Assembly (NCBI GenBank): GCA_026708115.1
Contig: JAPOVL010000013.1
Location: 62,001-126,000, forward strand
DNA from: Chloroflexota bacterium
GTDB lineage: Bacteria; Chloroflexota; Anaerolineae; Aggregatilineales; Phototrophicaceae
DNA: 64,000 nt
Reading direction: 5' to 3'
Translations under genes and position numbers: made by a program
Notes under the pieces: generated by a model
What the model was told of the DNA's origin: nothing
Seen by the model: only the letters and a program-made list of their open reading frames with translations
The model's database searches: none
Part shown: one piece after another, positions 42,315 through 52,296 of the stretch
Position numbering within the stretch: the first letter of the stretch is position 1
Layout: the number at the start of each line of letters is the position of its first letter

Positions 42315-43145
42315 ATGAAGTCCCTGCAGACCCGGCATCGAATTGTCATCTACGCGCTCATGGCGCTGGTCATGATCTTCTTCGTCGGTCCCATCCTCTG
42401 GTTCAGCCTGTTGGCATTTCGTCATCCCAGCGAAGCCTATACCATCCCGCCGCAGCTTTTCTTCGAGCCGACGCTGCAATCCTTCGAGCGCACTTTCGTC
42501 GACCCGGGCAATAACCGGCCGCAGGTCTTCAACAGCATCATCGTCAGCACGGGCGCCACCTTGCTCAGCTTGCCCTTCGCCATGTCAGCCGCCTACGCGC
42601 TCTCGCGTTTCGCCCTGCGCGGCAAGGACTTCATCATGAACTGGTACATCAGCCTGCTGATCGCGCCGCCCATCGTCTTTGTCATCCCCTATTTCATTCT
42701 CATGTCGCGCATCGGCTGGGCCGGCACTTACCAGGCGATGATCCTCACCTTGCAGACGCTGGCGATCCCTTTTTCGGTCTGGCTGCTCAAGAGCTTCATG
42801 GACGAAGTGCCGCTGGATCTGGAAGAAGCGGCCTGGGTCGACGGCGCTACGCGGCTGTCGGCCTTCTTCCGCATCATCATTCCGCTTGCCACCCCCGGCA
42901 TCATCGTCACATCAATGTTCACCTTCGTCTTCAGTTGGAACAACGTGCTCTTCCCGCTCATCCTCAGCAAGCAAAGCACGACGACGCTGCCCGTCGGCAC
43001 CATCAGCTTTTTCGCGTCGACTGGCGTCTACTGGAATCAAATCGCGGCGACTGCCGTCGTGGCCATGCTGCCGCCAATGCTGATTTTTCTGGTTCTGGGG
43101 CGCTACGTGGTGCGCGGCTTGACATTTGGGGCCGTGAAGGGTTAG
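42315..43145 (+). CDS. Sugar ABC permease, MalG-like
   Basis: The 276-residue protein has six membrane helices (first: IVIYALMALVMIFFVGPILW) and the EAA loop LDLEEAAWVDGATRLSAFFR followed by IIIPLATPGI. The periplasmic loop after helix 1 is typical of MalG-type subunits. It begins 3 bp after the MalF-like gene and surely shares its mRNA. It is followed by a convergent small gene on the other strand, which ends the transport operon before the catabolic pair 43713-46293. Confidence 0.92.
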   Translation: MKSLQTRHRIVIYALMALVMIFFVGPILWFSLLAFRHPSEAYTIPPQLFFEPTLQSFERTFVDPGNNRPQVFNSIIVSTGATLLSLPFAMSAAYALSRFALRGKDFIMNWYISLLIAPPIVFVIPYFILMSRIGWAGTYQAMILTLQTLAIPFSVWLLKSFMDEVPLDLEEAAWVDGATRLSAFFRIIIPLATPGIIVTSMFTFVFSWNNVLFPLILSKQSTTTLPVGTISFFASTGVYWNQIAATAVVAMLPPMLIFLVLGRYVVRGLTFGAVKG

Positions 43146-43214
43146 CCGCCTTCGTCCGGCGACAGACAAGCCAGCGGGTCAGTTTTGTGGCGTCAAGCTC
43201 GACTTTTGGGTAGA

Positions 43215-43556
43215 TTAGGCGCTGATGATGCCAAGACTAACCAGAGTCGTTACCAGACTGGAGATCGCAACGAAAACCAGCGCCAGAATACTGACGCCTC
43301 CGGTGACTTTCATGCGCCAACTACGCTCTTTCTCAATCTTATTACTCAATTCTTTTATCTGGCCGCTAATGTCCTTGTTCAGCGCGTCAATCTTTGAATC
43401 AATCTTTGCATCGACTGCGTCGATCTTTGCGTCTATGGTTTTGACGGCGTCATTGACTTCCTTACGGACGAATTCTTTCGTGGCCAGCGATTCCAGCTTG
43501 CCCTCGATCCAGCCAATGCTGCGTTCGTGCTGGTTTAACTTGTCTTCAATGTCCAT
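43215..43556 (-). CDS. Small coiled-coil membrane protein, second paralogue
   Basis: I start at the ATG at 43556 because AAGGAG lies 5-6 nt upstream; a longer in-frame extension has no such site. The 113 residues show a strict heptad series with DAKIDAVDAKIDSKIDALNK, then one membrane helix (VSILALVFVAISSLVTTLVS) and the end LGIISA. It resembles the protein at 36575-36871 in order, topology and C-terminus. It separates the transport genes from the catabolic genes of the sugar cluster and is oriented against them. The function is unknown. Confidence 0.6.
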   Translation of the reverse strand: MDIEDKLNQHERSIGWIEGKLESLATKEFVRKEVNDAVKTIDAKIDAVDAKIDSKIDALNKDISGQIKELSNKIEKERSWRMKVTGGVSILALVFVAISSLVTTLVSLGIISA

Positions 43557-43712
43557 GAAAGCTCCTTTGAGAATGGCATCCATGCGTCCATTGCAAGTAT
43601 AAGCGGGTTTGAAGCTAATATCAAGCAAATGGCATGCAGACCCTAAAACAGCTAATATTACTGACAATGACACTAGCTTGATTTTTCACGTTATCATCGA
43701 GAAGGAGTTAAA

Positions 43713-44744
43713 ATGAGTCAAACAGGATTCGGCGTGATCGGGACGGGCATCGTCGGCGGCGCCTGGCACGCCCATGTCTACCACAATATGCCACAGGCGG
43801 ACCTGGTCGCTGTCTGCGATCTGGACGCGGGTCGGGCGCGCGAAATCGCGGAACGATACTGCGTGCCCCACGTTTACACCGACTATCGCGATCTGCTGGC
43901 GCGGGACGATATCGCCGCTGTATCCATCGCCACGCCTGACTTCGCGCATCGCGATCTCGCCGTAGCCGCGGCGCATGCAGGCAAACATATCTTGGTAGAA
44001 AAGCCGCTGGCCACCACGGTTGAAGATGCTGAAGCCATTCTCGTAGCCGCCGAAGCAGCCGGCGTCAAGCTCATGGTCGACTTTCACAATCGCGTCAATC
44101 CACCCTTTGTCGGGGCGCGCCAGAGCATCAGAGACGGGGAATTGGGAGATCTGAAGTACATCTATGCCCGTTTGAGCAACACGACATTTGTGCCCACGCA
44201 GATGCTGCCCTGGGCGGGCAAAAGCTCGGCGCTCTGGTTCCTGGCCAGCCATACGCTTGATATGTCCCACTGGCTGCTCAACGACAAGCCCACTCGCGTT
44301 TATGCCGTCAGTCGTTCGGGCGTGTTGCGGGACATGGGCGTTGACGCGCCGGATTTCCATGTCGCCATCGTCGAGTTCGAAAAGGGCGCAGTCGTCACGC
44401 TGGAGAACAGTTGGATCCTGCCCGAGACCGAGCCCAATGTCTTCAACTTCAAGATGGAAGTGTTGGGCAGCGAAGGCGCACTCTACATCAACACCTCCGA
44501 TCACCGCGCCGTCGAGAAATACACCCGCGATTCGATAAGCCTGCCCGATGTGCTGGGTTTCACGCTCGATGCCGGTTCGGCTCGCATGAGTGGCTTCGTG
44601 CTGGAAGCGATCGCTCGCTTCGTTGACGCCGTTGTTGACGACAAGCCCGTCCTGGCGACGGGCGCCGAAGCGGCGCTGGTCACGCGCGTGCTCTGCGCTG
44701 TCGAAGAATCGGCGCGCACCGGTCAGCCTGTCGATTTGGAGTAG
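43713..44744 (+). CDS. Gfo/Idh/MocA-family oxidoreductase
   Basis: The 343-residue NAD(P)-dependent dehydrogenase has the Rossmann start FGVIGTGIVGGAWHAHVY and the family's EKPLATTVEDAE motif with the catalytic-region lysine. KLMVDFHNRVNPPF follows, then a C-terminal beta-sheet domain. Such enzymes oxidise sugars or inositols, or act on sugar intermediates. GAAGGAG stands 6-7 nt before the ATG. It is 13 bp before the FGGY kinase and downstream of the sugar transporter, so it probably acts on the imported compound before or after phosphorylation. Confidence 0.92.
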   Translation: MSQTGFGVIGTGIVGGAWHAHVYHNMPQADLVAVCDLDAGRAREIAERYCVPHVYTDYRDLLARDDIAAVSIATPDFAHRDLAVAAAHAGKHILVEKPLATTVEDAEAILVAAEAAGVKLMVDFHNRVNPPFVGARQSIRDGELGDLKYIYARLSNTTFVPTQMLPWAGKSSALWFLASHTLDMSHWLLNDKPTRVYAVSRSGVLRDMGVDAPDFHVAIVEFEKGAVVTLENSWILPETEPNVFNFKMEVLGSEGALYINTSDHRAVEKYTRDSISLPDVLGFTLDAGSARMSGFVLEAIARFVDAVVDDKPVLATGAEAALVTRVLCAVEESARTGQPVDLE

Positions 44745-44757
44745 AAGATCGAAGTTT

Positions 44758-46293
44758 ATGAAAGACGATCGGCTGCTGCTGGGCATTGATATCGGCACTT
44801 CCAGCTCCAAAGGCGTACTGGTAGACCTTGATGGCCAAGTGCTCGCCGAGCAGACCGTTCCGCACGGCTTTGATATCCCGCAGCCCGGCTGGGCGGAACA
44901 GGACGCGGACGCCGTCTGGTGGCGGGACTTCTGTACGATTTCGCGTGGTCTGATCGACGCGGCGCAGATTGATCCGGCGCGCATTGCCGGCGTCGCTGCC
45001 AGCGCCATCGCGCCCACCATGCTCCCCCTCGACGAAAACTACCGAGCGCTGCGTCCGTCCATCCTCTACGGCATCGACACCCGCGCCGGTCAAGAGATTG
45101 ACGACCTGACGGCAGAACTGGGTGCGGATGAGATCTTCGCCCGCACCGGTCAATCGCTCTCGGCACAGTCAGTCGCTCCCAAAGTACTCTGGTACCGCCG
45201 CCATCAGCCCGAGCTCTTCAAGCGCACCCGCAAGATCGTCACCGCATCAACTTATCTTGTCTACCGCCTGACCGGCCGCTTTGTCGTCGACAACTATGTC
45301 GCGCCCTACTTCACTCCCTTCTTCGACGTGCATCAACTGTCTTGGCGCAAGGACTGGGTCGAGCGGATCTGTCCCTTGGAGTGGCTGCCGGAGACTCTCT
45401 GGTCCGGGCAGCAAGCCGGCGCGGTCACAACGAAAGCCGCCGAAGAGACGGGTATCCCCGCTGGCACGCCGGTCGCCGCCGGCACAGCCGACGCGCTCGC
45501 CGAGGCGATTGCCGCGGGCGCGACTGAAGCCGGCGATCTGATGGTGATGTACGGCACCACGCTCTTCCTCATCCAGACCACGGCAGCCTATCGCCCCCAC
45601 CGCAATCTGTGGGCCTCCGTGGGTATCGTGCCCGGCAGCGCCATTCTAGCAGCGGGCTTGTCGACATCTGGCGCGCTCTTGACCTGGTTCCGCGATGAAC
45701 TGGCTCATGCCGAACGACAGCGAGCGGAGCAGGAGGACGTCAATGCCTTCGCCCTGCTTTCTCAAATCGCCTCGGGCATCACCGCCGGCAGCGGTGGCTT
45801 GGTCACCTTGCCCTATTTCAGCGGCGAACGCACCCCCATCAACGATGTGCATGCCAAGGGCATGATCTTCGGCTTGAGCCTCAGCCATAGTCGCGCTCAT
45901 CTCTACCGCAGCCTGCTCGAGGGCATCGGCTATGGCTTGCGTCATAACATCGAAGCCATGGCTGAAGTTGACGCTCGGCCGCAGCGCCTGGTTGCCATCG
46001 GCGGCGGCGTGCAGGATCCGCTTTGGCTGCAAATATGCAGCGACATCGCGGGCTTGCCCCAAGACGTACCGCGCCAAACGATCGGCGCGGCCTATGGCGA
46101 TGCCTACCTGGCCGGTATGGCGGCCGGCCTCTTTGATGATTTCGCTCCTCTGCGCAACGCCTGGGTGCGGATCGACCGCCGCATTCAGCCCAACGCGGGG
46201 ACGAAGGCGATCTATGACGATCTTTATCACATCTTTCGCGATCTCTACCGGGACAACCGACGAAACATGCGCCGGCTGTCCCGGTTTACCTGA
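44758..46293 (+). CDS. FGGY-family carbohydrate kinase
   Basis: The 511-residue kinase starts at the ATG at 44758. The first phosphate motif is LLLGIDIGTSSSKGVLVDLD. The FGGY family layout continues with QPGWAEQDADAVWW, a middle YFSGERTPINDVHAKGMIFG motif, and the second-domain ADP-binding LVAIGGGVQDPLWLQICSDI. It phosphorylates a sugar such as xylulose or a relative. The exact substrate is open. It follows the Gfo/Idh gene closely and completes the sugar uptake and entry pathway with 39852-43145. Confidence 0.92.
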   Translation: MKDDRLLLGIDIGTSSSKGVLVDLDGQVLAEQTVPHGFDIPQPGWAEQDADAVWWRDFCTISRGLIDAAQIDPARIAGVAASAIAPTMLPLDENYRALRPSILYGIDTRAGQEIDDLTAELGADEIFARTGQSLSAQSVAPKVLWYRRHQPELFKRTRKIVTASTYLVYRLTGRFVVDNYVAPYFTPFFDVHQLSWRKDWVERICPLEWLPETLWSGQQAGAVTTKAAEETGIPAGTPVAAGTADALAEAIAAGATEAGDLMVMYGTTLFLIQTTAAYRPHRNLWASVGIVPGSAILAAGLSTSGALLTWFRDELAHAERQRAEQEDVNAFALLSQIASGITAGSGGLVTLPYFSGERTPINDVHAKGMIFGLSLSHSRAHLYRSLLEGIGYGLRHNIEAMAEVDARPQRLVAIGGGVQDPLWLQICSDIAGLPQDVPRQTIGAAYGDAYLAGMAAGLFDDFAPLRNAWVRIDRRIQPNAGTKAIYDDLYHIFRDLYRDNRRNMRRLSRFT

Positions 46294-46660
46294 GCAGCGT
46301 CGGAACGGGTCAATGCCCTGGTTCGCGCGCCTCGCCTTTAAGGCAGAGGCAATCCGCCAGTAGCGACAACTTGACTAATGAAGTATCTTCTCGAATACTT
46401 TTGCATATTTGCACAAGTCTCAATAGTAGCAATAAAATAATGCGAAAAAATCTCATTTGTAGCGAAAGTTCTGGATGTAACCCTAGTCCCGCCGATTGCG
46501 CTCCCCCTCCCTGATGCTTCGGGGTTTCCGCCCCCCGCTTAGCGGGGGGACCGAGAGGGGGCAAGGGCCGGGGGTGGGGTTGAATAAAAACATTTTCGCA
46601 TTCTCATTACTTACTTGGAATTACTTCTATTGCACTCTTAGTCGAAGAAAAGGAGCTTAC
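46294..46660. repeat. Repeat-filled intergenic region
   Basis: A GC-rich hairpin block (CCCCCGCTTAGCGGGGG near 46531-46547, flanked by CTCCCCCTCC/GAGAGGGGGC) recurs in the 14462-14783 element. A CTTACTTGGAATTACTTCT end (46610-46628) follows, as at 12663 and 16480. The AT-rich part at 46370-46460 shows nothing recognisable. Confidence 0.6.
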
Positions 46661-47026
46661 ATGGCAACCAAGAAAGCGCAGAAGGATGCCGACAACTTAG
46701 CCGCCGTGCTCGAGAAAATCCCGCAGATGTTTGACGCCCAGGCCGCGATCGGCCAGCGACTGCATGAAATCATCATGGGGGCGAATCCGGATCTCAAACC
46801 GCGACTCTGGTATGGCATGCCCGGCTATGCCAAGAGCGGTCCGGTCCTCGTCTTCATTCGCATGGATGACTATGTGACCTTTGGTCTCACCGAGAAAGCC
46901 AACTTGCCCATCGACGAGAACGCGCCCGACAAGCTCATCGCCAACGCCTGGTTCCTTGCCCAGCCCGAGCTCGACGCGGCGACCGAGGCCAGAATCGCGG
47001 ATATCGTGCGGGTGGCAACTAGCTGA
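46661..47026 (+). CDS. DUF1801/YdhG-like protein
   Basis: The 121-residue protein starts at the ATG following AAAGGAG. LHEIIMGANPDLKPRLWYGM, PGYAKSGPVLVFIRMDDYVT and FGLTEKANL are typical of the YdhG/DUF1801 fold, a small one-domain family of unknown function. The protein is cytosolic. It stands alone behind a repeat region that probably supplies its promoter. Confidence 0.75.
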   Translation: MATKKAQKDADNLAAVLEKIPQMFDAQAAIGQRLHEIIMGANPDLKPRLWYGMPGYAKSGPVLVFIRMDDYVTFGLTEKANLPIDENAPDKLIANAWFLAQPELDAATEARIADIVRVATS

Positions 47027-47241
47027 ATCCCTGCGTCCAGACTTGAGACAGAGGGCATGACCTCTCCAGGTTGGCGGACTATGCAAAACAATAAGGCCAA
47101 GCTAGATCGGCGAGCGCAACCTCATCCCTAAGCGGAGCAAGTCCGCGCTGCGCTATGCAATCTACCTTGACCTTTTTCACGTTGCCCGGCGTCAACTGGG
47201 CAAGTTGCCTCGACTAACTCAATCCACATCAGAACCTGAAA

Positions 47242-49029
47242 CTAAGTGCGGCCATCGCGGATATCTTGCTGGGACATGGATCCAGCACGCTCAATTGATA
47301 TTGTCCGCGGCAGATACTCCGTCGCCGTAAGCATGAAAGTGTCGTAGAAGATCGGCTGGCCCCACTCGATTGAGGCGATCGGACTGTCGACCACATCTTC
47401 GAGATCGAGATAGTCCAGACTGGCGATGTTAACGCTATCGTATGCGCCTGTGAAGTAACCGCTGTTATAGAATTCAAACTCGATCTGATAGTCGCCACGC
47501 AGAACGGCTGGCTGATCATAAACCGGATCGTAGGCTATTTGGCGCAAGTCGGCCATGGCTGTGCCTATGTAACGCCCGCCAATGTATCCGGTGTTGCCGC
47601 TATTGATCGCCGGATGCCAGGAGACACTGGTTACGTAGCAGCCGGAACCACATCTGACGAGACCAAGCAATTCCATCTGATAAGGGAATACGGTGATCGT
47701 CTCGGCATCGGGAAATCGAACATACAGCGCGCAATTCTGCCGCAAGGGCGGAGCGCACTGATCGCTTTCCCGCCAATTGTCGATGGGCGTGGTGTCGCTG
47801 TTGACAAAGATCAGATGACGATCGCCGGGCGACGCCAGGGCGTTGCTGTAAGTGTGCCCGCCTTCGCTGTCAAAGAGCGTCCAGCCGGCGGCTCTGCCGT
47901 ATCGCACATAACGACCGCTTGCCGACAGATCGAGCAGTTTGGCGTCTTCTATCTCGTCCGCGATGGCGACCAGGTCCGGTTCGGCGTCTTCATAGAGATC
48001 CCAGCGCCAGATGCCATGGTCGTCTTGCCAGGCGATGGTACTGCTGTCCGCGCTCCACTGGACGACCGCCGACCCGCCATCAGCGATTGCGAGTGCTGTT
48101 TTCGCGATGAGGTCAAGCTGCATGCCGGATCCCCAATCGCCGTGATTGCCCCGCCCTTCGTTGCGGAACAGATAGATGGACAGTTGCGCATCGTCCCAGA
48201 CGGCGACCATATGACTGTCATTGCTAAACAGCAGATCCCGACCAGGCGCCTTCACGGTCTGCTTGATGTGTTCCGGCGTATATCCCAGCGGCCAAACATA
48301 ATAGAAACCGAGAGTCTCTTCGTCGGCTCGGATCGCTACATGGGAGTCGTCGGGGGAAACCGCGATCGCTGTCTCCTCGTCAACGGGCGTTACGCTTCGG
48401 TCGGGATTCACCTGGTAGCGTGCGCCCGTCTCCGTCGTGATCATCAGGTAGCGCATCAGCGGATAGCGCAGCACGCCGTCAATCGTCGGCGGGACAGGCG
48501 CCTCGCGTCCGCCCGCTTCAAGCATTCTGGCGATGAATTCTTCTTCGGAAATCGTCTTCGGCGCATCCCATTCCAGGGCATAGCCCTCGGTCGCGCCCTC
48601 CTGGTAAGTTATCTGCCCATCCCAGACATAAAAGTGTGCCGAACCGGAGTAGTAATCGCTATACGTTTCAAAGTAGTTTCGGTTCAGTCCGAAATAGCCC
48701 GTCGACCCGGGACGCCACTCATGGCCCCGGCCGCTGTACAAACAACCGGTGTCATAGCCCCGTACACCGCGCCCGGTCTGCAAGCCGACATTGTATCGCG
48801 CAACTGTCAGTAATCTTGGACCATCGCCCTTGTAATACTCTTCTACCCGAATCACAGCGCTATAGCCACGATCATCAGCGTCAATGACCGTTGCGCGCAC
48901 TAAAAGCTCCATCTCCGGCAGGTCGTCCACGCCGAAGTAGGGATAGCCGCTGCATGCCATAGTCTGCAAGGGCACAAGCACAAGCAGTATAAGGACGGCG
49001 GGGAGGAGAATAGCTGTACGTCTCAACAT
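47242..49029 (-). CDS. Secreted beta-propeller-like protein
   Basis: The 595-residue protein has a signal peptide ending near LQTMAC. Residues about 25-190 form a beta-rich Cys-containing domain (VRATVIDADDRGYSAVIRVE). From about 215 to 560 there are WD40/TolB-like blade repeats, for example VDEETAIAVSPDDSHVAIRA, VVQWSADSSTIAWQDDHGIW and LLDLSASGRYVRYGR. The tail is short and polar. A propeller outside the membrane would bind ligands or proteins. The partner is unknown. The opposite strand is also open over much of its length but gives no protein-like product. Confidence 0.7.
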   Translation of the reverse strand: MLRRTAILLPAVLILLVLVPLQTMACSGYPYFGVDDLPEMELLVRATVIDADDRGYSAVIRVEEYYKGDGPRLLTVARYNVGLQTGRGVRGYDTGCLYSGRGHEWRPGSTGYFGLNRNYFETYSDYYSGSAHFYVWDGQITYQEGATEGYALEWDAPKTISEEEFIARMLEAGGREAPVPPTIDGVLRYPLMRYLMITTETGARYQVNPDRSVTPVDEETAIAVSPDDSHVAIRADEETLGFYYVWPLGYTPEHIKQTVKAPGRDLLFSNDSHMVAVWDDAQLSIYLFRNEGRGNHGDWGSGMQLDLIAKTALAIADGGSAVVQWSADSSTIAWQDDHGIWRWDLYEDAEPDLVAIADEIEDAKLLDLSASGRYVRYGRAAGWTLFDSEGGHTYSNALASPGDRHLIFVNSDTTPIDNWRESDQCAPPLRQNCALYVRFPDAETITVFPYQMELLGLVRCGSGCYVTSVSWHPAINSGNTGYIGGRYIGTAMADLRQIAYDPVYDQPAVLRGDYQIEFEFYNSGYFTGAYDSVNIASLDYLDLEDVVDSPIASIEWGQPIFYDTFMLTATEYLPRTISIERAGSMSQQDIRDGRT

Positions 49030-49238
49030 GCTAGAAGTCCTTTCGTTACTTTTACCTGTCCTAGTCTATGGCCCGTCTTGCGCCAGAGTCGCTTTCGTTG
49101 ACCTTCCGTAGGCAAAAGCGTCGGTCTCGCTCTCCCCACGCCCAGAAGACACGCGTCAATCCCGCAATAGACATCTCCCCGCATCTAGTACACAATGGGC
49201 GGCGTTGTCGCATCCGCATTCACTTACCGGAGCCGGCC

Positions 49239-50078
49239 ATGACCTACGAAGCGAACATGTACGATTCTCACATGCATACCACCCTGTGCAAGCACGCCCG
49301 CGGTGCTCCCGCCGATTACGCCAGGGAGGCCGAGAAAAAGGGCTTGCGCGGCATCGCCTTCACTTGCCACAGTCCCATGCCTTTTGGCTGGAATCCCGGC
49401 GTGCGCATGAGCATTAATCAACTGCCTCAATATGTGGAGATGATCGAGAAAACGCGCGAGGACTTCGCCGGGCGCGTCGATGTGCGCCTGGGCCTGGAAA
49501 GCGATTACATGCCGGGTATGGAGACTTGGCTGGACGATCTGCACAAGCAAGCCGATTTCAGCTATATCCTGGGCTCAGTCCATCCGCAGACCCAGGAATA
49601 CCAGGCGATCTATCTCGAGGGTTCGTCGCGCTTGGCATACGAACGAAGTTACTTCGAGAATCTGGCAAATGCGGCCGAATCCGGCCTCTTCGACTGTCTA
49701 AGCCATCCTGACATCGTCAAAATCGTGCATCCCAAACAGTACCAGGTCTCCGATCATCTTGATACGATACGCCGCGCTCTGGACCGCATCGCGCGAACCG
49801 GCATCGCTATGGAGTTGAATACCAGCGGCGTCAACAAACCCTATCCGGAAATGAACCCGGGAATGGAAATCTTGCAAGAGATGGCGGCGCGAAATATCCC
49901 GGTTGTGCTCGGCTCCGACTCCCATGACGCTTACCGCGTAGGCGCCGACTTCGACAAAGCGCTCGACAAGCTTGAAAGCGTCGCTTACGAATCGGTCAGC
50001 TATTTTCTCGACCGGCGGCGTTACGATTTGAGGATCAGCGAAGTGCTGCTGCCCCAACTGCAGCCACGGCTGATCTGA
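49239..50078 (+). CDS. PHP-domain histidinol-phosphatase-type hydrolase
   Basis: The 279-residue PHP phosphatase starts at the ATG at 49239 after CCGGAGCCGGCC. Metal-binding motifs are DSHMHTTLCKHA, AFTCHSPMPF, LGLESDY, ILGSVHPQ, CLSHPDIVKI and VLGSDSHDA. This series is the three-metal centre of HisK-type histidinol-phosphate phosphatases. It would remove phosphate from histidinol phosphate, but no his genes are near, so another phosphoester is possible. Confidence 0.88.
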   Translation: MTYEANMYDSHMHTTLCKHARGAPADYAREAEKKGLRGIAFTCHSPMPFGWNPGVRMSINQLPQYVEMIEKTREDFAGRVDVRLGLESDYMPGMETWLDDLHKQADFSYILGSVHPQTQEYQAIYLEGSSRLAYERSYFENLANAAESGLFDCLSHPDIVKIVHPKQYQVSDHLDTIRRALDRIARTGIAMELNTSGVNKPYPEMNPGMEILQEMAARNIPVVLGSDSHDAYRVGADFDKALDKLESVAYESVSYFLDRRRYDLRISEVLLPQLQPRLI

Positions 50079-50203
50079 GCAACATCGCGCGTCTAATGCC
50101 AGTGGCGCAGCAACAAGCCCAAAAGCCTCGCTAAACACCCTTTATACACCAGCGACACTCAAAGCCGCCCGAAACCTATACCTACGTCGTTGAGGATGCG
50201 ACA

Positions 50204-51520
50204 TCAGGCCCCGTCTTTGTACCAGTCGTCGCGGGTAAGCGGCAGGTAGCCATGCGCGGTCTTGCCGTCCAGTGATTTGTACATGAGGGCCTGGTGAATG
50301 GAGTTGTAGCCGGATTCGAAGACCCAGCGCGCGCCTGCCAGGTAGATTCGCCATTGGCGATAGCCGGTGGGACCTAGCATATCGAGGATGGTCTGCTCCT
50401 GCGCCTCGTAGCGTTCCAGCCAGTTCTTTAGCGTTAAGGCATAATGCTCGCGCAGGCTTTCTACATCGCGACACTCGAAGTTCGCTTTGGCGGCGATATC
50501 CAGAACGTAGGCGATGGGCTGGCTGTCGCCATCGGGGAAGACATATTGCTGCACGAAAGAATCCTTCGCTTCGTACAAGGCCTCAAATGGCGCGCTCAAA
50601 AGCGTAATCCCGTGGTTGAGAAAGACGCCGCCCGGTTTCAACAGGCGATAGGCTTTCTCAAAATAGATGCCCAGATTTTCCCGGCCCACATGCTCAACCA
50701 TGCCGATGCTGACGATCTTGTCAAAGGGTTGCGACTCGTCCACATTGCGGTAATCCAGCAATTGGGCGCGGCAGCAATCGCTTAACCCGGCGGCGGCGAT
50801 GCGCTCGTTCGCCAGCGCCAATTGCTTTTCGCTGAGCGTGATGCCCAGCGCGTCCACGCCGTAATGCTCGGCGGCGTGCATGATCAGCGCGCCCCAGCCA
50901 CAGCCGATATCCAGCAGGCGCTCGCCCGGCTGCAGGCGCAGCTTGCGGCAGATATAGTCGAGCTTGCGGCTCTGTGCGCTATCAATGCTTTCCTCGCGAT
51001 TGGCAAAATAGGCGCAGGAATATACCATTTTCTCGTCGAGCCACAACTGATAAAACTCGTTTGATACATCATAATGGTATTGGATCGCTTGTTTGTCGCG
51101 GTTGACCGAGTGCTTCTGCCCGGAGATATGGGCGATCTGTTCATTCGCGCCGGACGACTGAGAAGGCAAGCGCAACAGTTTCGGCGCAAAGCGCAGCGTA
51201 TCGCGCCAGGTCCAGTTTTCCCACAGGTAGCGCGCCAGGTAGATCGCCTCGTACATATTGCCTTCGATTTCGAAATCGCCGAACATATAGGCTTCGCCCA
51301 GGCGGCGCTCGGTCGGCGGGAAGAACATGCGGCGCAAGGCCGACGGATGATTGAGCACGATCGTAAAGCGGTGCTCGGATGTGCCTTCTTGCTCCCAGAT
51401 TGTTCCGTCCCACAAGCGCACCGCAAAATCACGTCCCGGATAGCCGGCAAAGACCCCTTGCAGCAGGTCCAGCGTCTGCGGAACGAAGCGATCTTGCATT
51501 GTGATTTGCGCATCGGCCAT
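50204..51520 (-). CDS. Cyclopropane-fatty-acyl-phospholipid synthase family protein
   Basis: The 438-residue protein starts at the ATG at 51520 with AGGAGG 6 nt upstream. The N-terminal domain (FFPPTERRLGEAYMFGDFEI) and the catalytic domain with QYHYDVSNEFYQLWLDEKMV, YSCAYF, LLDIGCGWGALIMHAAEHYG and SIGMVEHVG all match CFA synthases. They add a methylene from SAM across double bonds of membrane lipids. The last motifs (YVFPDGD; REHYALTLKNWLERYE) are also typical. Mycolic- or tuberculostearic-type methylation is a related option. It is transcribed convergently with the PHP gene, with a 125-bp gap. Confidence 0.92.
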   Translation of the reverse strand: MADAQITMQDRFVPQTLDLLQGVFAGYPGRDFAVRLWDGTIWEQEGTSEHRFTIVLNHPSALRRMFFPPTERRLGEAYMFGDFEIEGNMYEAIYLARYLWENWTWRDTLRFAPKLLRLPSQSSGANEQIAHISGQKHSVNRDKQAIQYHYDVSNEFYQLWLDEKMVYSCAYFANREESIDSAQSRKLDYICRKLRLQPGERLLDIGCGWGALIMHAAEHYGVDALGITLSEKQLALANERIAAAGLSDCCRAQLLDYRNVDESQPFDKIVSIGMVEHVGRENLGIYFEKAYRLLKPGGVFLNHGITLLSAPFEALYEAKDSFVQQYVFPDGDSQPIAYVLDIAAKANFECRDVESLREHYALTLKNWLERYEAQEQTILDMLGPTGYRQWRIYLAGARWVFESGYNSIHQALMYKSLDGKTAHGYLPLTRDDWYKDGA

Positions 51521-52296
51521 CGCGCACCTCCTCTTGCCTATGACGCTGCGCCACGCCAATGGCGCGGCAGCAGAACTGCTACCATCCGACTGACATTATA
51601 ACAATATTGCCCGCCTCTTGCGAAATGCGAATTCAGTTGAGGGGTGGATACGGCGCTATCGGACCTGTTTGCGCAGAATCCTTGACCGTCTCCGTATCCA
51701 TTCGCGATATCGCCGGCCCGCCGATCTGAATATATACTCCGCGACGGGCGACTTCTTCGCTCGAGTTCCATCTCCTTTACGTGTCCCTAAAAATCTTAAC
51801 ACGAAAATCGCCAGTCTTTTGAGACGTTTTTCTGGTCGCCGCCGCGGCATTTCGAATCTCCCTGGAACGACCTGCGACCGAAGTAGCTCAATCTCCCCGG
51901 ACGCTGATCGTGCCTGGAGATGGCTCATCCAGATGGCGCTTTGTCGGCGTTGCAATGTGCTTCGAATGGAAACTCCGAATAGTAATTAAGTATTTATATT
52001 AGGTACAAAATAAGTAGAAATAGAGTTCGAATTATCAAAACGCGACTATATGGTCGCATCTTATAGAACACATATGCTATTTTGCTTGTATGTCTGTAAA
52101 TCAAAGGAGAAGATCAAGCGAAGATTGCCAAGTACAGATTTTAGAGTACGCGGTGAAGCGGTTCTGTCCTGTTAACTAGCTTATGACAGAACATGTTGAC
52201 AGGACAGGTTTTCTGACCTGCTGATTTCTGGCAGGACCATTCCAGTATTGATGAGAAACTGACAAAACTGACAGAAGTAGAAAGAGGAGAAACACA
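51521..52296. other. Long intergenic region with a twin-palindrome element
   Basis: The 776 bp contain no gene I can support. At 52036-52111 lies the second copy of the twin-palindrome element, GCGACTATATGGTCGC then TAGAACACATATGCTA, followed by AAAGGAG without a start codon after it. At 52203-52243 there are two small hairpins (CAGGT..ACCTG, CCTGC..GCAGG). Confidence 0.5.

Noticed and set aside
43686..45020. A 444-codon open frame on the minus strand
   Set aside because: It spans two well-supported plus-strand genes (Gfo/Idh and FGGY kinase) and has no family features.
47539..48813. A 424-codon open frame on the plus strand
   Set aside because: It lies wholly opposite the secreted propeller gene (47242-49029, minus). 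Its product has no domain pattern, and the minus frame has a signal peptide and blade repeats.
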